DNA from: Rebecca billardiae RCC1528
Taxonomy: Eukaryota; Haptophyta
DNA length: 64,000 nucleotides
Reading direction: 5' to 3'
Assembly: GCA_965240325.2 (NCBI GenBank)
Contig: OZ251234.1
Location: 310,001-374,000 of the forward strand
Part shown: positions 32,767 to 44,038 of the stretch, one piece after another
Position numbering within the stretch: the stretch's first letter is position 1
How the letters are laid out: each line of letters starts with the position of its first letter
Position numbers and translations under genes: made by a program
The notes under the pieces: generated by a model
Seen by the model: only the letters and a program-made list of their open reading frames with translations
What the model was told of the DNA's origin: nothing
The model's database searches: none

Positions 32767-34222
32767 TCACGAGCCCGCCGGCGCCGAGCCCTCTGGCCTG
32801 GTGGGCACGTTGTCAATGAGCGTGCTGTCACACGAGAGCAGCCAGCAATCGGAGCGGCCGCGGTGCACCTCGCGCTCGCCCTCGCCCGCGCGGTTGTAGT
32901 CGCGGCCGCCGAGCACGAGCACGCCCATCTTGCCCTCGCACGCGGCGACAACCGCGCCGTGCGAGCCGCGCGCACTGGGCACCTCGCTGCTGCCCTTCGC
33001 CGCCGCGGGCTCCAGCGCCTCGAACGTCCACGTGCGCGTGTCCACCGCAAAGACCTCGTCGCAGTCCGCCTCCATGTGCTCCTGCCCGTCGAAGTAGAGG
33101 ATGCCGCCGCCGAAGAAGAGCAGCCGGTGCGAGCCGAGGGCGACGCACGAGTGCGCGCCGCGCGGCAGCGGCTCGGGCCCGTCGAGCTTGAGCCGCGTCC
33201 ACGAGAAGTTCGTCGCGTCGAGCGTGTACATGTCCGCGCGGTTGTAGCACCACTCGCCCGAGAGCCGCGGGCAGCCGTCGCGCCACGTCGACACGTAGCC
33301 GCCGTACAGCACAAACGTGTTGCCGTCGCCCGAGGGGATCGGCGCCATCGAGTGGCGGTAGCGCGCGCACGGGAGCGAGCCGCTCGCCTTGGGCTTGCTC
33401 CACTCGTCCGACTCGGTGCTGTACTGCAGCAGCTCGTCCGTCACCTTGAACTCGCAGCCCCACCAGCAGCCGCCAAAGACGACGAGCCGGCGGTCGGCGG
33501 TCGCGACGCACTGGTGGGCAGCGCCAGCGGGCGGTGCGGGAGGGGCGGGCGAAGAGTGAGCGGCGGGAGCCGGCGCGGCGCGACGGGCTCGGCGGCGCGG
33601 CGCACGCGGAGCCGCGCGTGCCCGCGCGCGCGCGCACCGTGTGCCCCAGGTAGTTCCAGTCCTCCGGCTGCGAGAGCTGGCGCCACGTGAGCAGCTCGAG
33701 GTCGAGCGAGTGCATCTCGCCCGTGCCCGGGATGGAGTCCGAGCCGCCGCCGAGGACGTACATGTGGCCCTCGCTCACGACGGCCGTGTGAGCGCGCTTC
33801 GGGGACGGACGCTGCCCGTGCGAGGCGTCCGGGAGCCACTGCATGGTCTTGAGCGACAGCGTCGCGACGTCGTTGAGGTACTCCGGGCCGTGCCGGCCGC
33901 CAAACACGACGACGTGGTCCTTGTACACGACGGTGGAGTGCGCGAAGCGCGGGCGGTCGAGCTCGGGGGCGTTGCACCACTCGAGACGCGGCTTCACCGC
34001 GTGCAGCGACTTGAACATCTCGCGCCAGTGCACGTCCTGCTTGAGGAGCGCGCGCTGGTTGCTCGGGAGGATCTCGAGGATGCGCGCGCGCACGGCCTCC
34101 GTCACGGCGGCGTGGGCTTCGGTGCAGACGAGCTCGAAGGCGCGGAGGCCCTTCACGTCCACGAACGAGAGAACCACCTCGAGCGGGAAGCAGTGGTCGA
34201 GGAGGAGCGGCGGCATCATCAT
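32767..34222 (-). CDS. F-box / kelch-repeat protein
   Basis: Exons 34222-33638 and 33510-32767 (442 residues) joined by a 127-bp GT-AG intron in phase 0, giving YLGHT|CVATADRRLVVFGG. The ATG chosen is the first of three consecutive Met codons at 34222; the frame upstream has no ATG. An F-box-like segment (LLLDHCFPLEVVLSFVDVKG, about 4-50) is followed by kelch blades with the FGG signature: VVVFGGRHGPEYLNDV, YVLGGGSDS, LVVFGGCWWG, FVLYGGYVSTW, LLFFGGGILYF and VLVLGGRDYN. Such proteins act as substrate adaptors of SCF ubiquitin ligases. The kelch propeller is certain; F-box assignment is by position and hydrophobic pattern. Confidence 0.85.
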
Positions 34223-35813
34223 CGGCGACGAAGGGAGCGGTCGGTGAGAGAACGACGGGGCACCTGCCACACCACTTGCCTGCGAACTGCACAACACTTT
34301 TTGCCGCTTGCGCCGCTGAGAACCTTGGCAAAGATGCACGCCTCTCCGACCTCGAATCCATGAGATTCATGGCTGCGCATCTAATTGGCTGCGCATCTAA
34401 CGAACGCGATCGAACCCAACGAGCATGACTTCATCAAAGTCTCGTGAATGACCGAGATGATTCATGCGGGTAAATGCGGTCTACTGTACGGACTACAGAA
34501 GCACATGCTACTAATACCGTATTTGATTGAGCGCCATCGAGAGTGACGAGAGAATCCAAAGTTCTGGAAGCTCGAAGGGCCGAAACACATGGCCGCCGTC
34601 CGTCCGGGGGTGGAATCTGGACAGCGCGCCAAGAAGTTGCAGGCCATGATGGAGCGGCAGCGCGCGAACTGCAGTGCGGGGTGAAACGTAGAGAAAACGT
34701 AGGGGTCCAGGTCCCGACCGAGTGAGTACCGCGCGCGCGTAAAGGTTGAGGCGCCTACGCTGCCGCTTAGCGCAGCGATGCCCGATCCTGCTCGGGGCAG
34801 TGCTGATGACAATGTGCTGCGTGAGTTTTGGCTAGATACAGTAGCACGCAGGGCCCGTTCTAACGAGCGTATGGTGCGACTAGTGGGTGATAGTGGCAAT
34901 GCCTTGCGACCACATCGTCCTGAGAGATTGAATGAACGCCCACCGGCACCGTGCTTACGCCGTTTCCGTCAGCCGGCCCGCGACGCGGGTCGCGACACCG
35001 ACGGCCGCACCGACACCGCGTCTAGTGAGCGGAGCGGTTCAACTTCACAGCGTCGCTTAGCCGGAGCGGGCGCCGAATCGGCGGCGGCATGCCGTCTCAA
35101 TAGGTGAATGTCAGAGCCGTGAGTATATATATATGTCTAGCCGTCCTCGCGAACGCCGACGCCAACTGCTGGCCGAAGGTGGGCACGCCGCCTGGCATGT
35201 CGATGCCGAGGCGGCTGCCTGTGTTCCTACTCGTTGCTTACCGCCGAAAGATGTTGCCGAAAGATGTTGGTCGGTGCACGCGACGCGCCACCCGCGTGCG
35301 AGCCGCAGCCGCCGGCGACGCAGGACGCGACATGGCTGGATGCCCGCGCCACGGCCTGCAGAGCCCGAGAAGCCGATGATGGCGATCGGAGATCTTTGGC
35401 CGGTAACAGAAAATGCCGGACGGACTGTTTGTCCGGGAGCAGCTCGTTGAGGCCATGGTCCGGTAGAGGGCGATGGAGCTGATGAGCGGCGCCGCCGCCT
35501 GGCGTCCGTGTGGCGTGTCGTCCTCTTATAGACAATCAGTTATTGTAGACCAATATATAACCCCACCGATATATTGATATAAAGTGAGTCAGTGACGACA
35601 GTAGTTGTCGCGGCGGATTCTGCCAACGGTCGTTGCTGCCGACATACCGCGCATAAGTGTCGCATATTACGTCATCAAGTGTCGAGCGGCCGCGTGACGC
35701 GCGCATCTCATCCGCCACATCATCTGCGATCAGTGTGCGCAGCATGCCGTGCCACGTCACTGGCGGAGCAAGGCATCCGCAGTGGAGGAGCAGCCCGGAA
35801 CGGCCACACCGAC
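34223..35813. other. Long intergenic region with one coding-like remnant
   Basis: Nearly 1.6 kb without a convincing gene. Plus-strand fragments near 34540-34680 (FWKLEGPKHMAAVRPG in one frame) and 34740-34900 (LREFWLDTVARRARSNERMV) look coding-like but lie in different frames with stops between. They could be exons or remnants of an inserted element. AT-rich stretches flank them (about 35120 and 35550-35585). Confidence 0.35.
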
Positions 35814-37704
35814 TCATCGCAAGAACTGGTGGTACACCGGATTCTTGCTCTCGCACGAGTACTTGTACCCGAGCCGCTTGAGCGAGAGGCGGAAGTCCTC
35901 GCGCTCGGGCTCGGGCACCTGCAGCCCGACGAGCACCTCGCCCACATCGGACGCGCCGCACGAGCGGTAGTGGAAGAGCGAGATGTTCCAGTTCCCGCTC
36001 AGGCTGGAGAGGAACTTGAGCAGCGCGCCTGGCCGCTCCGGGAACTCGAAGCGGTAGATGAGTTCGTGCTCGACGTCCGCGGCGCGCCCGCCGCACAGGT
36101 AGCGCACGTGCGACTTGGCGAGCTCGTTGTCCACCAGGTCGGTGCAGTCGTAGCCCTCGCTGCGCATCTGGTCGAGCACGACGCAGTGCGACTCGCGCAT
36201 CGCTGAGCGCTGGAACCCGACGAACACCTTCGCGCTCCGCGAGCGGTCGTCGTTGTACCGGTACGACAGCTCGGTCACGTTGCGCGGGTGGATGCACTTC
36301 TCGTACATGGTGAGCAGCGCGTTGGGACGCTCGGGCAGCGAGACCGAGATGAGCGCCTCGGTCGAGTCGGCACGCTCAGCGACGAAGCGCAGCCGGTCGA
36401 AGTCGACGTTCGCGCCGGAGGTGGTCGCGACGAACGTGCAGTCGCGCGAGCCCGTCCGCTCGATGAACTTCTTCACGCCCGCGACCGCGAGCGCGCCCGC
36501 CGGCTCCTGGATCGTGCGCGTGTCGTTGAAGATGTCCTTGATCGCGGCGCACACCTGCGCCACGCGCGCATCGCGGCGAGGTCGCACCGGCGGCGGGGCG
36601 CGGCAGGGTGGGGCGGCGCGTATGGGGCGCGTGCGCGGGAGCATATGCTACGCCACACCGCCCTCGCCGGCGACGCGCACGTGCGCGGGCGTATCTCCGG
36701 CGGCGGGCGGCCGCGATGACACCGCGCCGCGCGCGCGCCGCGCAGCGCCGGTCGGCGCGCACCTCGTCGTTCGAGACGGTGACCATGTCGTCGACGAGCG
36801 CGGAGCACACGCGGAACGTCTCCTGACCGACCGTGCGCACGGCCGCGCCGTCGACGAAGAGCCCGACGCTGTCCAGCGTCACCGGCTTGCCCGCGCGCAG
36901 GCTCGTGGTCATGCCAGCCGCCTCCTCCGCCTCCACTCCCACCACCATCGTCGACGGCCGCACGCGCTTCACGTATGCGGCGATGCCGGCGAGCATGCCG
37001 CCGCCGCCGCAGCAGACGAAGATGGCGTCGAGCGGCTTGCCGGTCGTCTGCTTGCAGATCTCCATGCCGATCGTGCCCTGCCCCGCGATCACCAGCGGGT
37101 CGTCGAACGGGTGGATGAGCGCACCGCCCATCTCCGACACGATCCGCTTCGCCTCCGCCTGCGCCTCGTCGTAGTTGAGGCCGTGGAGCACGACGCGCGA
37201 GCCGGGCGTGCCGCGGGCGAGGAGCTTCGAGACTGCGTTCACCTTGATCGACGGCGTCCCCGTCGGCATCACGATCGTCGCGTCGATCCCGAGGCTGACC
37301 GCGGAGAGCGCGACGCCCTGCGCATGGTTGCCCGCCGAGCATGCGACCACGCCGCGCCGCAGCTGCTCGCCTGGCAGCTGCGAGATCTTGTTGTACGCGC
37401 CTCGGATCTTGAAGGAGTGCACCGAGTGCACGTCCTCCCGCTTGAGCAGGATCGTGTTGCCATGCTCGGCCGAGAGCGTCTCGGCGCGCTGCAGCGGCGT
37501 CTCCTCCACGATCTCGTACACGCGCGCGTTAAGGATCTTGCCGAGGTAGTTGTACGCCTCGGGCCGGGTCGCGTCCCAGCTGGAGGAGGCCGGACCGACG
37601 ACGGGGGGGCGCGTAAGCAATGATGGTGTCTGCACGCGCACCCCACTGTGCTCCACCGCGGACGAGAGCGCTCGACGCATGGACCAAGCCGCCGCCGGCC
37701 GCAT
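35814..37704 (-). CDS. ilvA: Threonine dehydratase (threonine ammonia-lyase)
   Basis: Exons 37704-36763 and 36554-35814 (560 residues) joined by a 208-bp GT-AG intron, giving SNDE|VCAAIKDIFNDTR. It deaminates L-threonine to 2-oxobutanoate, the first step of isoleucine synthesis. The PLP-binding lysine is K99 in SFKIRGAYNKI; the phosphate-binding glycine loop is CGGGGMLAGIA. Two ACT-like regulatory domains occupy the C-terminal ~210 residues (each with an [F/L]PERP[N/G]ALL motif), as in feedback-regulated biosynthetic enzymes. The ATG at 37704 gives an Ala/Arg/Ser-rich leader consistent with plastid or mitochondrial targeting; the reading frame upstream has no ATG. Confidence 0.93.
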
Positions 37705-38195
37705 CGTGGCCGCCCTCGATGCGCACCCGGTCAGGGAAGAGGGGATTGAGTCCTGCTGACGCCTGACGAAAGAAAGCACTCGGACTCGATGATCTTGAAT
37801 TGCAAGGCAGTGCACTGCTTGTACCTGGGACCACCCCACAGTGTTGGGCTTGTATCGTGCTGTTGGCAATGGCAAACCCCCGCCCCCTCTGGAGGCGGGC
37901 TGTCCACAGTGGAGTGGTGTCAAGACACTAGGTGTCTCGGTCAGTGGTTTGAGGTTGGGTGAGGGTGGTGGTTGGTTGGGGGCTGGCCAGGGTAGGGCTG
38001 GAGGCTTCGGCCGCCAGCCTGATCACCCGGAGCCCGTTATTATTTAAAGGGGAATTTTAAAAAACGGCTGACGGCCACTCGCCCTCGGCCAGCCGAGTGG
38101 ACGACCAGTGGCAGTGGACGCGAGGCTGCTACGCATCACAGACATCTTTAAGAATCTGTGACGACGTACACCATATCAACATCAACAAGGAGCCA
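37705..38195. other. Intergenic, promoter side of threonine dehydratase
   Basis: 490 bp. GC falls towards 38030-38200, including a TTATTATTTAAAGGGG stretch. No gene was seen. Confidence 0.4.
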
Positions 38196-39566
38196 TCACT
38201 TAGCATCTGCCATCAGTCTCACGGCGGATGATGCCATCAGCTGCGCCGCGACTGCTTGGACACGATTCCGATTCTGATGAAGACTCTGCGTCGTCGTCGT
38301 CGTCACAGTCGTCGTCTGCTTCGTCGCATCCTCGTCAGCATTGGCGGCAGCTGTCAGATTCGTCACCACGGCGTGCATCTGCGGTTGCGGTCTGATGCCG
38401 ATGTCGTTGCCTGCCTGGCATTCTTCACCAGCGGCACTGCCGCCGCACTCTGCAGAGCACTCCCTCGTTCCGGCGGACAGCCCGGCGCCCGCGATGCCTT
38501 GCCTGTGACCGAAGGCTTGGGCAAGGGCGCCAGCAGCGCCACAGCTGCCCGCCGCCTCACCAGTGCCATCGCCGCCGTCACCGAGGCCCATCAGGACGCC
38601 GCTGCCTGCAGGGCACGCGTCACCGTCCTCGGGCTCGTCCTCACCGCACGCGCAGCACACGACGGCGTTCTCCTCGCCGTCGGCGCCGCACATCGCTCCG
38701 GCCAGCTGCGCGTGCTCCACGCCCCCAGCCGCGCCCGCCTCGTGCGCAGGGCCAAGCCAGTGCACGCTCGCAAAAGTGCGCGCGAGCGCGTCGCACAGCG
38801 CGCCGCGGAGCTCCCTGCGCGCGGGCTCGGCCAGGCAGTCGGCGAAAAGCACATTGAGCGCCACCACGTCTCGCGCGCGCCGGCGCAGTAGCGCGCACGC
38901 CTCGTCCCCCAGCAATTCAGAGGGCGGCGCAGCCAGGCGCGCGTCAGCAGGCGGTGCGCTCAGGTCGACGAGGATCACGTCGAAAGGGGCGCCGGCGTGT
39001 GGCGGCGGGCGGCGCAGCAGCTCGAGAGCGTCGCCGATGTGCACGTGCAGGCCGGGCCCGGGAGCCTCGCGCGGCGCGGGCATCGCGAAGTGCGCGCGCG
39101 CCAGCGGCACGAGTCCGGCATACTTCTCATACACGTGCACCTCGGCGCGCGGGAACGTGCCCACCAGCCACGTGGGGAGCGCGCCGCCGCCGAGGCCGAG
39201 GCAGAGGATGCGGGAAGGTTCGGGGTCGGCCGAGCGGCCGCGCAGCCGGTGTGCGCGCACGAGGAAGGACGCGAGCATCACGCGGTGGCAGCCGAAGAGC
39301 AGACGCTCCGTGAGAACGTGGCCGGCGCGCGAGACGAGCGCCTCTGTCTGCACGAGCATCTGCGCCGAGGGCGGCTCGACGAGGTAGAGGCGGCGCACGG
39401 ACGTGCCGTCATGAGCGGGAGCGCTCTGCGCCACCACTGCGTGCGAGCCATCCGAGAGTACCGCCGTCTCTAGGATGCGGCCGCTCATCAGTCCGAGCGC
39501 GCCATCGTTCTTCTGGCCGTGAGTGAGGCCATCCGCATCCGGCCGCGAGACCGTCGACGTTGTCAT
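38196..39566 (-). CDS. Spermidine-synthase-like / METTL13-type methyltransferase
   Basis: Single exon, 456 residues, ATG at 39566. The Rossmann core is ILCLGLGGGALPTWL (SAM motif I), VHVYEK (acidic residue binding the SAM ribose), a conserved LHVHIGDALELL and FDVILVDLSAP. This resembles the C-terminal spermidine-synthase-like methyltransferase domain of METTL13 proteins, which methylate eEF1A. True spermidine synthases would show different polyamine-site residues. The last ~180 residues are low-complexity (Ala/Gly/Cys, then Thr-rich TTTVTTTTT) with weaker coding character, so the real stop could be earlier through splicing. Substrate unknown. Confidence 0.7.
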   Translation of the reverse strand: MTTSTVSRPDADGLTHGQKNDGALGLMSGRILETAVLSDGSHAVVAQSAPAHDGTSVRRLYLVEPPSAQMLVQTEALVSRAGHVLTERLLFGCHRVMLASFLVRAHRLRGRSADPEPSRILCLGLGGGALPTWLVGTFPRAEVHVYEKYAGLVPLARAHFAMPAPREAPGPGLHVHIGDALELLRRPPPHAGAPFDVILVDLSAPPADARLAAPPSELLGDEACALLRRRARDVVALNVLFADCLAEPARRELRGALCDALARTFASVHWLGPAHEAGAAGGVEHAQLAGAMCGADGEENAVVCCACGEDEPEDGDACPAGSGVLMGLGDGGDGTGEAAGSCGAAGALAQAFGHRQGIAGAGLSAGTRECSAECGGSAAGEECQAGNDIGIRPQPQMHAVVTNLTAAANADEDATKQTTTVTTTTTQSLHQNRNRVQAVAAQLMASSAVRLMADAK

Positions 39567-39972
39567 CTAACTACAACCGACGACTCGTCTGCCGTTCTGA
39601 TTCAGGCTGACGACGACGTAGTGGTAGGCTGTCTGTCGTATCAGACGATGGCCTTACCAGACCGACTCGCGACTGAAGCCTGCCGCTTGCCGAGGCGGCG
39701 GCCAGCGCGGACAGCGAGGTGCAGCATTCGGCTGGCAGTGCAGTGCCACTGGCACTGTCGCGCACCGTCACGGCTGACGACCAACCGCCGACGCGACCGT
39801 GCTCGGCGCTCGGACTGCGTCGGGTGCTGGCACCTCCGCGCCATTCGAGTCGGATGATCGCGAATCGCTGCGCCGAGCGCGCGCGCGACGACCCAACCAG
39901 AACGGGCATCACTGTAGCCGGCAGGTCGCAGGACGACTCGCTGCCGTACCCAGTGGGCCGGGGGCGGGAGGC
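39567..39972. other. Intergenic
   Basis: 405 bp between the methyltransferase start and the Deg protease stop. No feature was recognised. Confidence 0.4.
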
Positions 39973-41751
39973 TCATCCGCGCGGGCAGCGCCGGGCAGCG
40001 CCGGCGCGCCTTGCGACGCCGTGGCTGCGCGTCGTCCTGCGCCGGCGCTGCTGAGCGCGCGCCATCGCGCCGGACTGCGTCGAGCACGGCGAGGCCGCAT
40101 GCGGCCCAGCGCACAGCAGCCGCGCTTCCTCGCCGCCGGGCGCGCCGGCTTGCGCCGCGCGCGCCGGCGTGTGTTCCCGCGGCGTGCCGTGGCCGTGCCG
40201 GGCGCGCGAGGACGCACCCGTCGCGCGCAGCGCGGAGCCGCGGTGCTCGCTGCGGCCGTCCGCGTCGGCCACGGGGAAGATGGGCGCCGCGCCCGGCGCG
40301 TCGCCCGACGCCGTGGCGTGCGCCCCGTCCGGCTCGTTGAACCACGTCGCGTGCGCGATGCGGTGGCGCTTCTGTATGCGCGCGGTCGCCTGCGCGGCCG
40401 TCTCGGTGTCGAGCACGAGCAGCCGGTCGTCCTCCAGCTCGAACGAGATGAAGTCGCCGTGGGCGTGGGTGACGAGCTCGGCGAGGTGGGCGAGGTTGTG
40501 CAGCTTGGTGCCGTTCACCGCCTCCACCTGCAGCCCGGTGAACATCTCGTACCCCGCGTTCGCCTTGTCCTGCAGCACGCTGACCAGCACGACCACCTGC
40601 CGGCCGGCGACGTCGAGCATCGCGTTGAGCGCCTTGTCGACCAGCCGCTTCGGCGCAGCGTTGTACCAGTCGTTGCCGTAGTCGTAGAGCAGGGGCTGCA
40701 CGAGCGGGCTGAAGACGAGGCCGGCGTACATCACGTACTCGGGCAGCTGCTCGTACGCGTGCACCGGCACGAGCTGCTCGAGCGGCGCCACGCGCACGCG
40801 CGCGAGCCGCTCGGCGCCGTCGCGCAGCACGCGCAGCACGGTCTCGTCGCCCTTCATCTTGCACGAGATCAGGTGGTCGAAGGGCACGCGCTCGCCGAGG
40901 CGCCACTCGATCGTGCCGTCGTTCGCGACGGCGACGCCGTCGACCTCGAGCAGCACGTCGCGCTTCTCCAGCTGCCCTGCCGCCGGGCTCACCGGCTGCA
41001 CGCTGTTCACCATCAGGCCGGACTGGCCGGCCGACATGCCCAGCCGCGCGCGCAGCGCGGGGTTCTCGAGCGTCTGGCAGCGCACGCCCAGCTTGCAGAA
41101 GCCGACGTACCCGCGGTCGCGCTGCCAGTCGAGGAGGAAGTGGTCGATCACCGGCCTCGGCACCAGGAACCCCATCGCCTGCGCGTCGGGCACGTTCTGG
41201 AACGCCACCCCCGCGACGCGGCCGTCCGCGGCGAGCGCCGGCCCGCCGCTGTTGCCCGGGTTGATGCTCGCGTCGATCTGCACGGCGAGCAGGTGCGAGG
41301 CGGCGTGCGCGTACTGGACGCAGTCGACGCGCGAGACAACGCCCGACGTCACCGAGATGTTGTCCCCGCCCGTCGGGAAGCCGATCGCCGTCACGCGGTC
41401 GCGCAGCTCGGGCACGGGCCCAAAGGCGAGCGGCTGGATGCCCTCCCAGAACGCGTCCTCCGGCACGTCGAGCAGCGCGAGGTCGCACTCGTGGCCGATA
41501 GAGACGGGCGTGGCGGCGAACTTGTCCGCAGCCGCGTGCCGGCGCACCATCACGCGTGTGTAGTCGGCCACCACGTGCGCGTTGGTGAGCAGCCGGCGCT
41601 GCCCGTCCAGGTCCTCGATCGCAAACGCCGAGCCCGTCACCTCCGTCTGCATCTTGTTCTGCCAGGGCTGGTGGAAGTTGGGCGAGGAGCGGGAGGTGAA
41701 GACCTTCACGATCGACGTGAGCGGCAGCCGCAGGCGCGGCTGCTGGCACAT
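39973..41751 (-). CDS. Deg/HtrA-type serine protease
   Basis: 592 residues, ATG at 41751. The trypsin-like domain begins with SIVKVFTSRSSPNFHQPWQN, as in plant-type Deg proteins. The catalytic triad is visible: H59 (LTNAHVV), D90 (ECDLALL) and S168 (NPGNSGGPAL). PDZ-like regions follow (about 215-300 and later; LMVNSVQPVSPA, GDFISFELED). This resembles the plant Deg2/Deg9/Deg10 group, ATP-independent proteases in plastid, nucleus or mitochondrion. No clear transit peptide is present in this model, so an upstream exon may be missing. The last ~100 residues are Ala/Arg-rich and may be read-through past an unrecognised intron. It is head to head with aspartate carbamoyltransferase. Confidence 0.88.
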   Translation of the reverse strand: MCQQPRLRLPLTSIVKVFTSRSSPNFHQPWQNKMQTEVTGSAFAIEDLDGQRRLLTNAHVVADYTRVMVRRHAAADKFAATPVSIGHECDLALLDVPEDAFWEGIQPLAFGPVPELRDRVTAIGFPTGGDNISVTSGVVSRVDCVQYAHAASHLLAVQIDASINPGNSGGPALAADGRVAGVAFQNVPDAQAMGFLVPRPVIDHFLLDWQRDRGYVGFCKLGVRCQTLENPALRARLGMSAGQSGLMVNSVQPVSPAAGQLEKRDVLLEVDGVAVANDGTIEWRLGERVPFDHLISCKMKGDETVLRVLRDGAERLARVRVAPLEQLVPVHAYEQLPEYVMYAGLVFSPLVQPLLYDYGNDWYNAAPKRLVDKALNAMLDVAGRQVVVLVSVLQDKANAGYEMFTGLQVEAVNGTKLHNLAHLAELVTHAHGDFISFELEDDRLLVLDTETAAQATARIQKRHRIAHATWFNEPDGAHATASGDAPGAAPIFPVADADGRSEHRGSALRATGASSRARHGHGTPREHTPARAAQAGAPGGEEARLLCAGPHAASPCSTQSGAMARAQQRRRRTTRSHGVARRAGAARRCPRG

Positions 41752-41912
41752 CGTGCGCCCGCGCGCGTGCCCAGCGCGCACGCGTCGCTACGCGCCTCGT
41801 CAACCTGGCCGTGCCGGGCTTTGCACCAAAAGCTGCAAAGCCTGAACGTTCGAGTCCTCTGTCCGGGTTTCGTCGTCCGGATCTCTTCGACGAAGCCACT
41901 TCGTCGACGACG
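41752..41912. promoter_or_regulatory. Shared intergenic region, Deg / ATCase
   Basis: 161 bp between divergent ATGs at 41751 and 41913. No TATA box was seen. Confidence 0.4.
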
Positions 41913-43135
41913 ATGGCGGGCGACAAGCGCGCGCGCGCCTCCAAGCTGCACGGCACGAGCCTCGTCTCGGTGAGCCAGCTCGATGTCGCCACCCTCGAGT
42001 ACGCGCGTCCGGCGTGTCCCACGCAGCCCCTCCGCCGCGGGCGTGCCCGCGCCGCCCGTCGCTCGCGAGCGCGCACGCGCTGAGCGCGCGCGCGCGCGCG
42101 CGCACGCTTGCAGGGAGCTCTTTGCGCTCGCCGACCAGATGAAGGCGATGGTGAAGCGCGACGGCATGTGCGACATGCTGCACGGCAAGGTGTTGGGTAA
42201 CATCTTCTACGAACCGTCGACGCGCACCATGTGCTCGTTCGCCACGGCGATGCTCCGGCTGGGCGGGCAGGTCGTACCTGTGAACGAATCGTCGTCCTCC
42301 GCGCAAAAGGGCGAGACGCTGAGCGACACGATCCGCTGCCTCCAGTGCTACGCGGACGTGCTGGTCTTGCGCCACCCGGCCAAGGGTTCCGCACGAGAAG
42401 CCGCGGACGCCGCCTCCAAGCCGGTCATCAACGCGGTGCGCGCCGCGCCGCGCGCGCTGCCTCGGCGCACGCGCGCACGCGCGCACCGCATCGCGTTGAG
42501 ACCTGGCCGCGCGCGCCGCGTGCCGCGCACAGGGCGACGGGACGGGCGAGCACCCGACGCAGGCGCTCCTGGACATGTACACGATCAAGAGCGAGCTGGG
42601 CAAGCTCGACGGCGGGCTCACCCTCACGGCCATCGGCGACCTCAAACACGGCCGCACCGTGCACTCGCTCGTGCAGCTCGCCGCCCTCCACGGCATGACG
42701 GTCAACCTGGTCTCGCCCGACTCGCTGCGCATGCCGCAGCACGTGCTCGACGCGGCGTCGGAGCGCGCGGGCGGCTGGACCGCGTACGCGCACGCCAGCG
42801 AGCTCACGCCCGAGCTGCTCGGCAGCACGGACGTGCTGTACGTCACGCGCGTGCAGAAGGAGCGCTTCGGCTCGGAGGCGGAGTACGACGCGCTCAAGGA
42901 CGCGTTCATCGTGAGCGCGGAGACGATGCGCGCTGCCAAGCCGAGCACCATCGTGATGCACCCGCTGCCGCGCGTGAACGAGATCGCGACCGACGTGGAC
43001 GAGGACCCGCGCGCCGTCTACTTCCGCCAGATGGAGAACGGCATGTACGTGCGCATGGCGCTCCTCGCGTCCGTGCTCGTCGAGGATGCCTCGAGCAAGC
43101 TGCCGGGTGGCGGCAAGCGCACGCGCGCACGCTGA
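41913..43135 (+). CDS. Aspartate carbamoyltransferase (CAD-type, stand-alone)
   Basis: Exons 41913-41998, 42114-42435 and 42533-43135 give 336 residues. The GT-AG introns of 115 and 97 bp join as TLE|ELFAL and [15 protein letters not shown]. It condenses carbamoyl phosphate and aspartate in pyrimidine synthesis. Motifs present: S64-T-R-T (FYEPSTRT), [36 protein letters not shown] and the C-terminal [16 protein letters not shown]. These match the ATCase domain of animal/fungal CAD better than bacterial or plant PyrB. Unlike CAD there is no fused CPSase or dihydroorotase. The short N-terminus shows no obvious transit peptide. Confidence 0.95.
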
Positions 43136-43785
43136 CGCGGGCAGCAGAGCGCGCGCTGTCGGCGGCGTGCGATTCGCAAGCCCCGGCGGTGCTGAGCGCG
43201 CCGCAGTCCTCGCGTAGCGCGAGTGCTCGCCAGGGCCGGGTAGGCAGTCGCACATCGCCTCAGCCCTCCGTCTCCGCCAGCTGCGCCTCGGATCGGCGCC
43301 TCTAAGTCTAATCTGAACCGCGTTATTACTTATTGTCAGACGGTCTGACGCCGGCGGAAATATTAATAAGCCCAGGCCGGTCACAGCGCAGCTTGCATGC
43401 TTCACTCCTCGGAGACAGACACAGCTAGCAGTTACATCAATAATATATTCGGCTGTGTGCAGGTGGCATGGCCGGTCGTCATCCGTTCTGCGGGCGGGTG
43501 GTTAGTTATCGGCTATTCTTCGTCCGACGACTGCTGCTAGTTATATTTAACGACGTGGCAGCATCGGACAAGCGTCAGGCTCAGTAGAGTGCAACAGACA
43601 CATAGAATGCGTCCGCGCCTTCCGTCCAGGTCAGACAGTGCGCCACCCGCAGCCCTGCCAAGGGGAGTCCCCTTGGCCCTGCCCCCCTACGGCTACGGGA
43701 GCGGGGCCGGTGGATAATGGAGCACCGCCTCGCCCATATAGTGTCAGTGATGAGACTGCTGAATAATTATTAGCAGCAGCTGATT
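43136..43785. other. Intergenic
   Basis: AT content rises from about 43300. Short direct and inverted motifs are present but no gene was seen. Confidence 0.4.
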
Positions 43786-44038
43786 ATGGCCCGCGGTGCA
43801 GGGCGGAGCGCGCAGCGTGGAGCCCGCACCAGCGGGCCCGAACCACGTTTCAAAAAGATCTTTGATGATCAATAAGAAAAAAGGGACGGGGGGCGGCGGA
43901 AAAAAAGGGACGGGGGCGATTTTTAGGGCTGGCGGAGACCGAGTTTCGAGTTTTTGAGATCGCATAGAGAGGTCTATATTAGGCCGAAAAAGAGCGCGCC
44001 CAGCTGATTCCATAAGTAATCGATGGACGGGACGTGAG
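43786..44038 (+). repeat. Dispersed repeat, copy 2 (~250 bp)
   Basis: Partner of 27741-27972, same orientation. It starts TATGGCCCGCGGTGCAGGGC and keeps the AGCGTGGAGCCC, CAAAAAGATCTTTGAT, GATTTTTAGGGCT, GAGTTTTTGAG and CGATGGACGGGACGTG blocks. It has a small insertion with a GGGACGGGG duplication. It is non-coding as far as I can see. Confidence 0.7.

Noticed and set aside
34462-34899. 145-codon minus-strand frame
   Set aside because: Ser/Arg-rich composition, no domain, and the opposite strand has more coding-like fragments.
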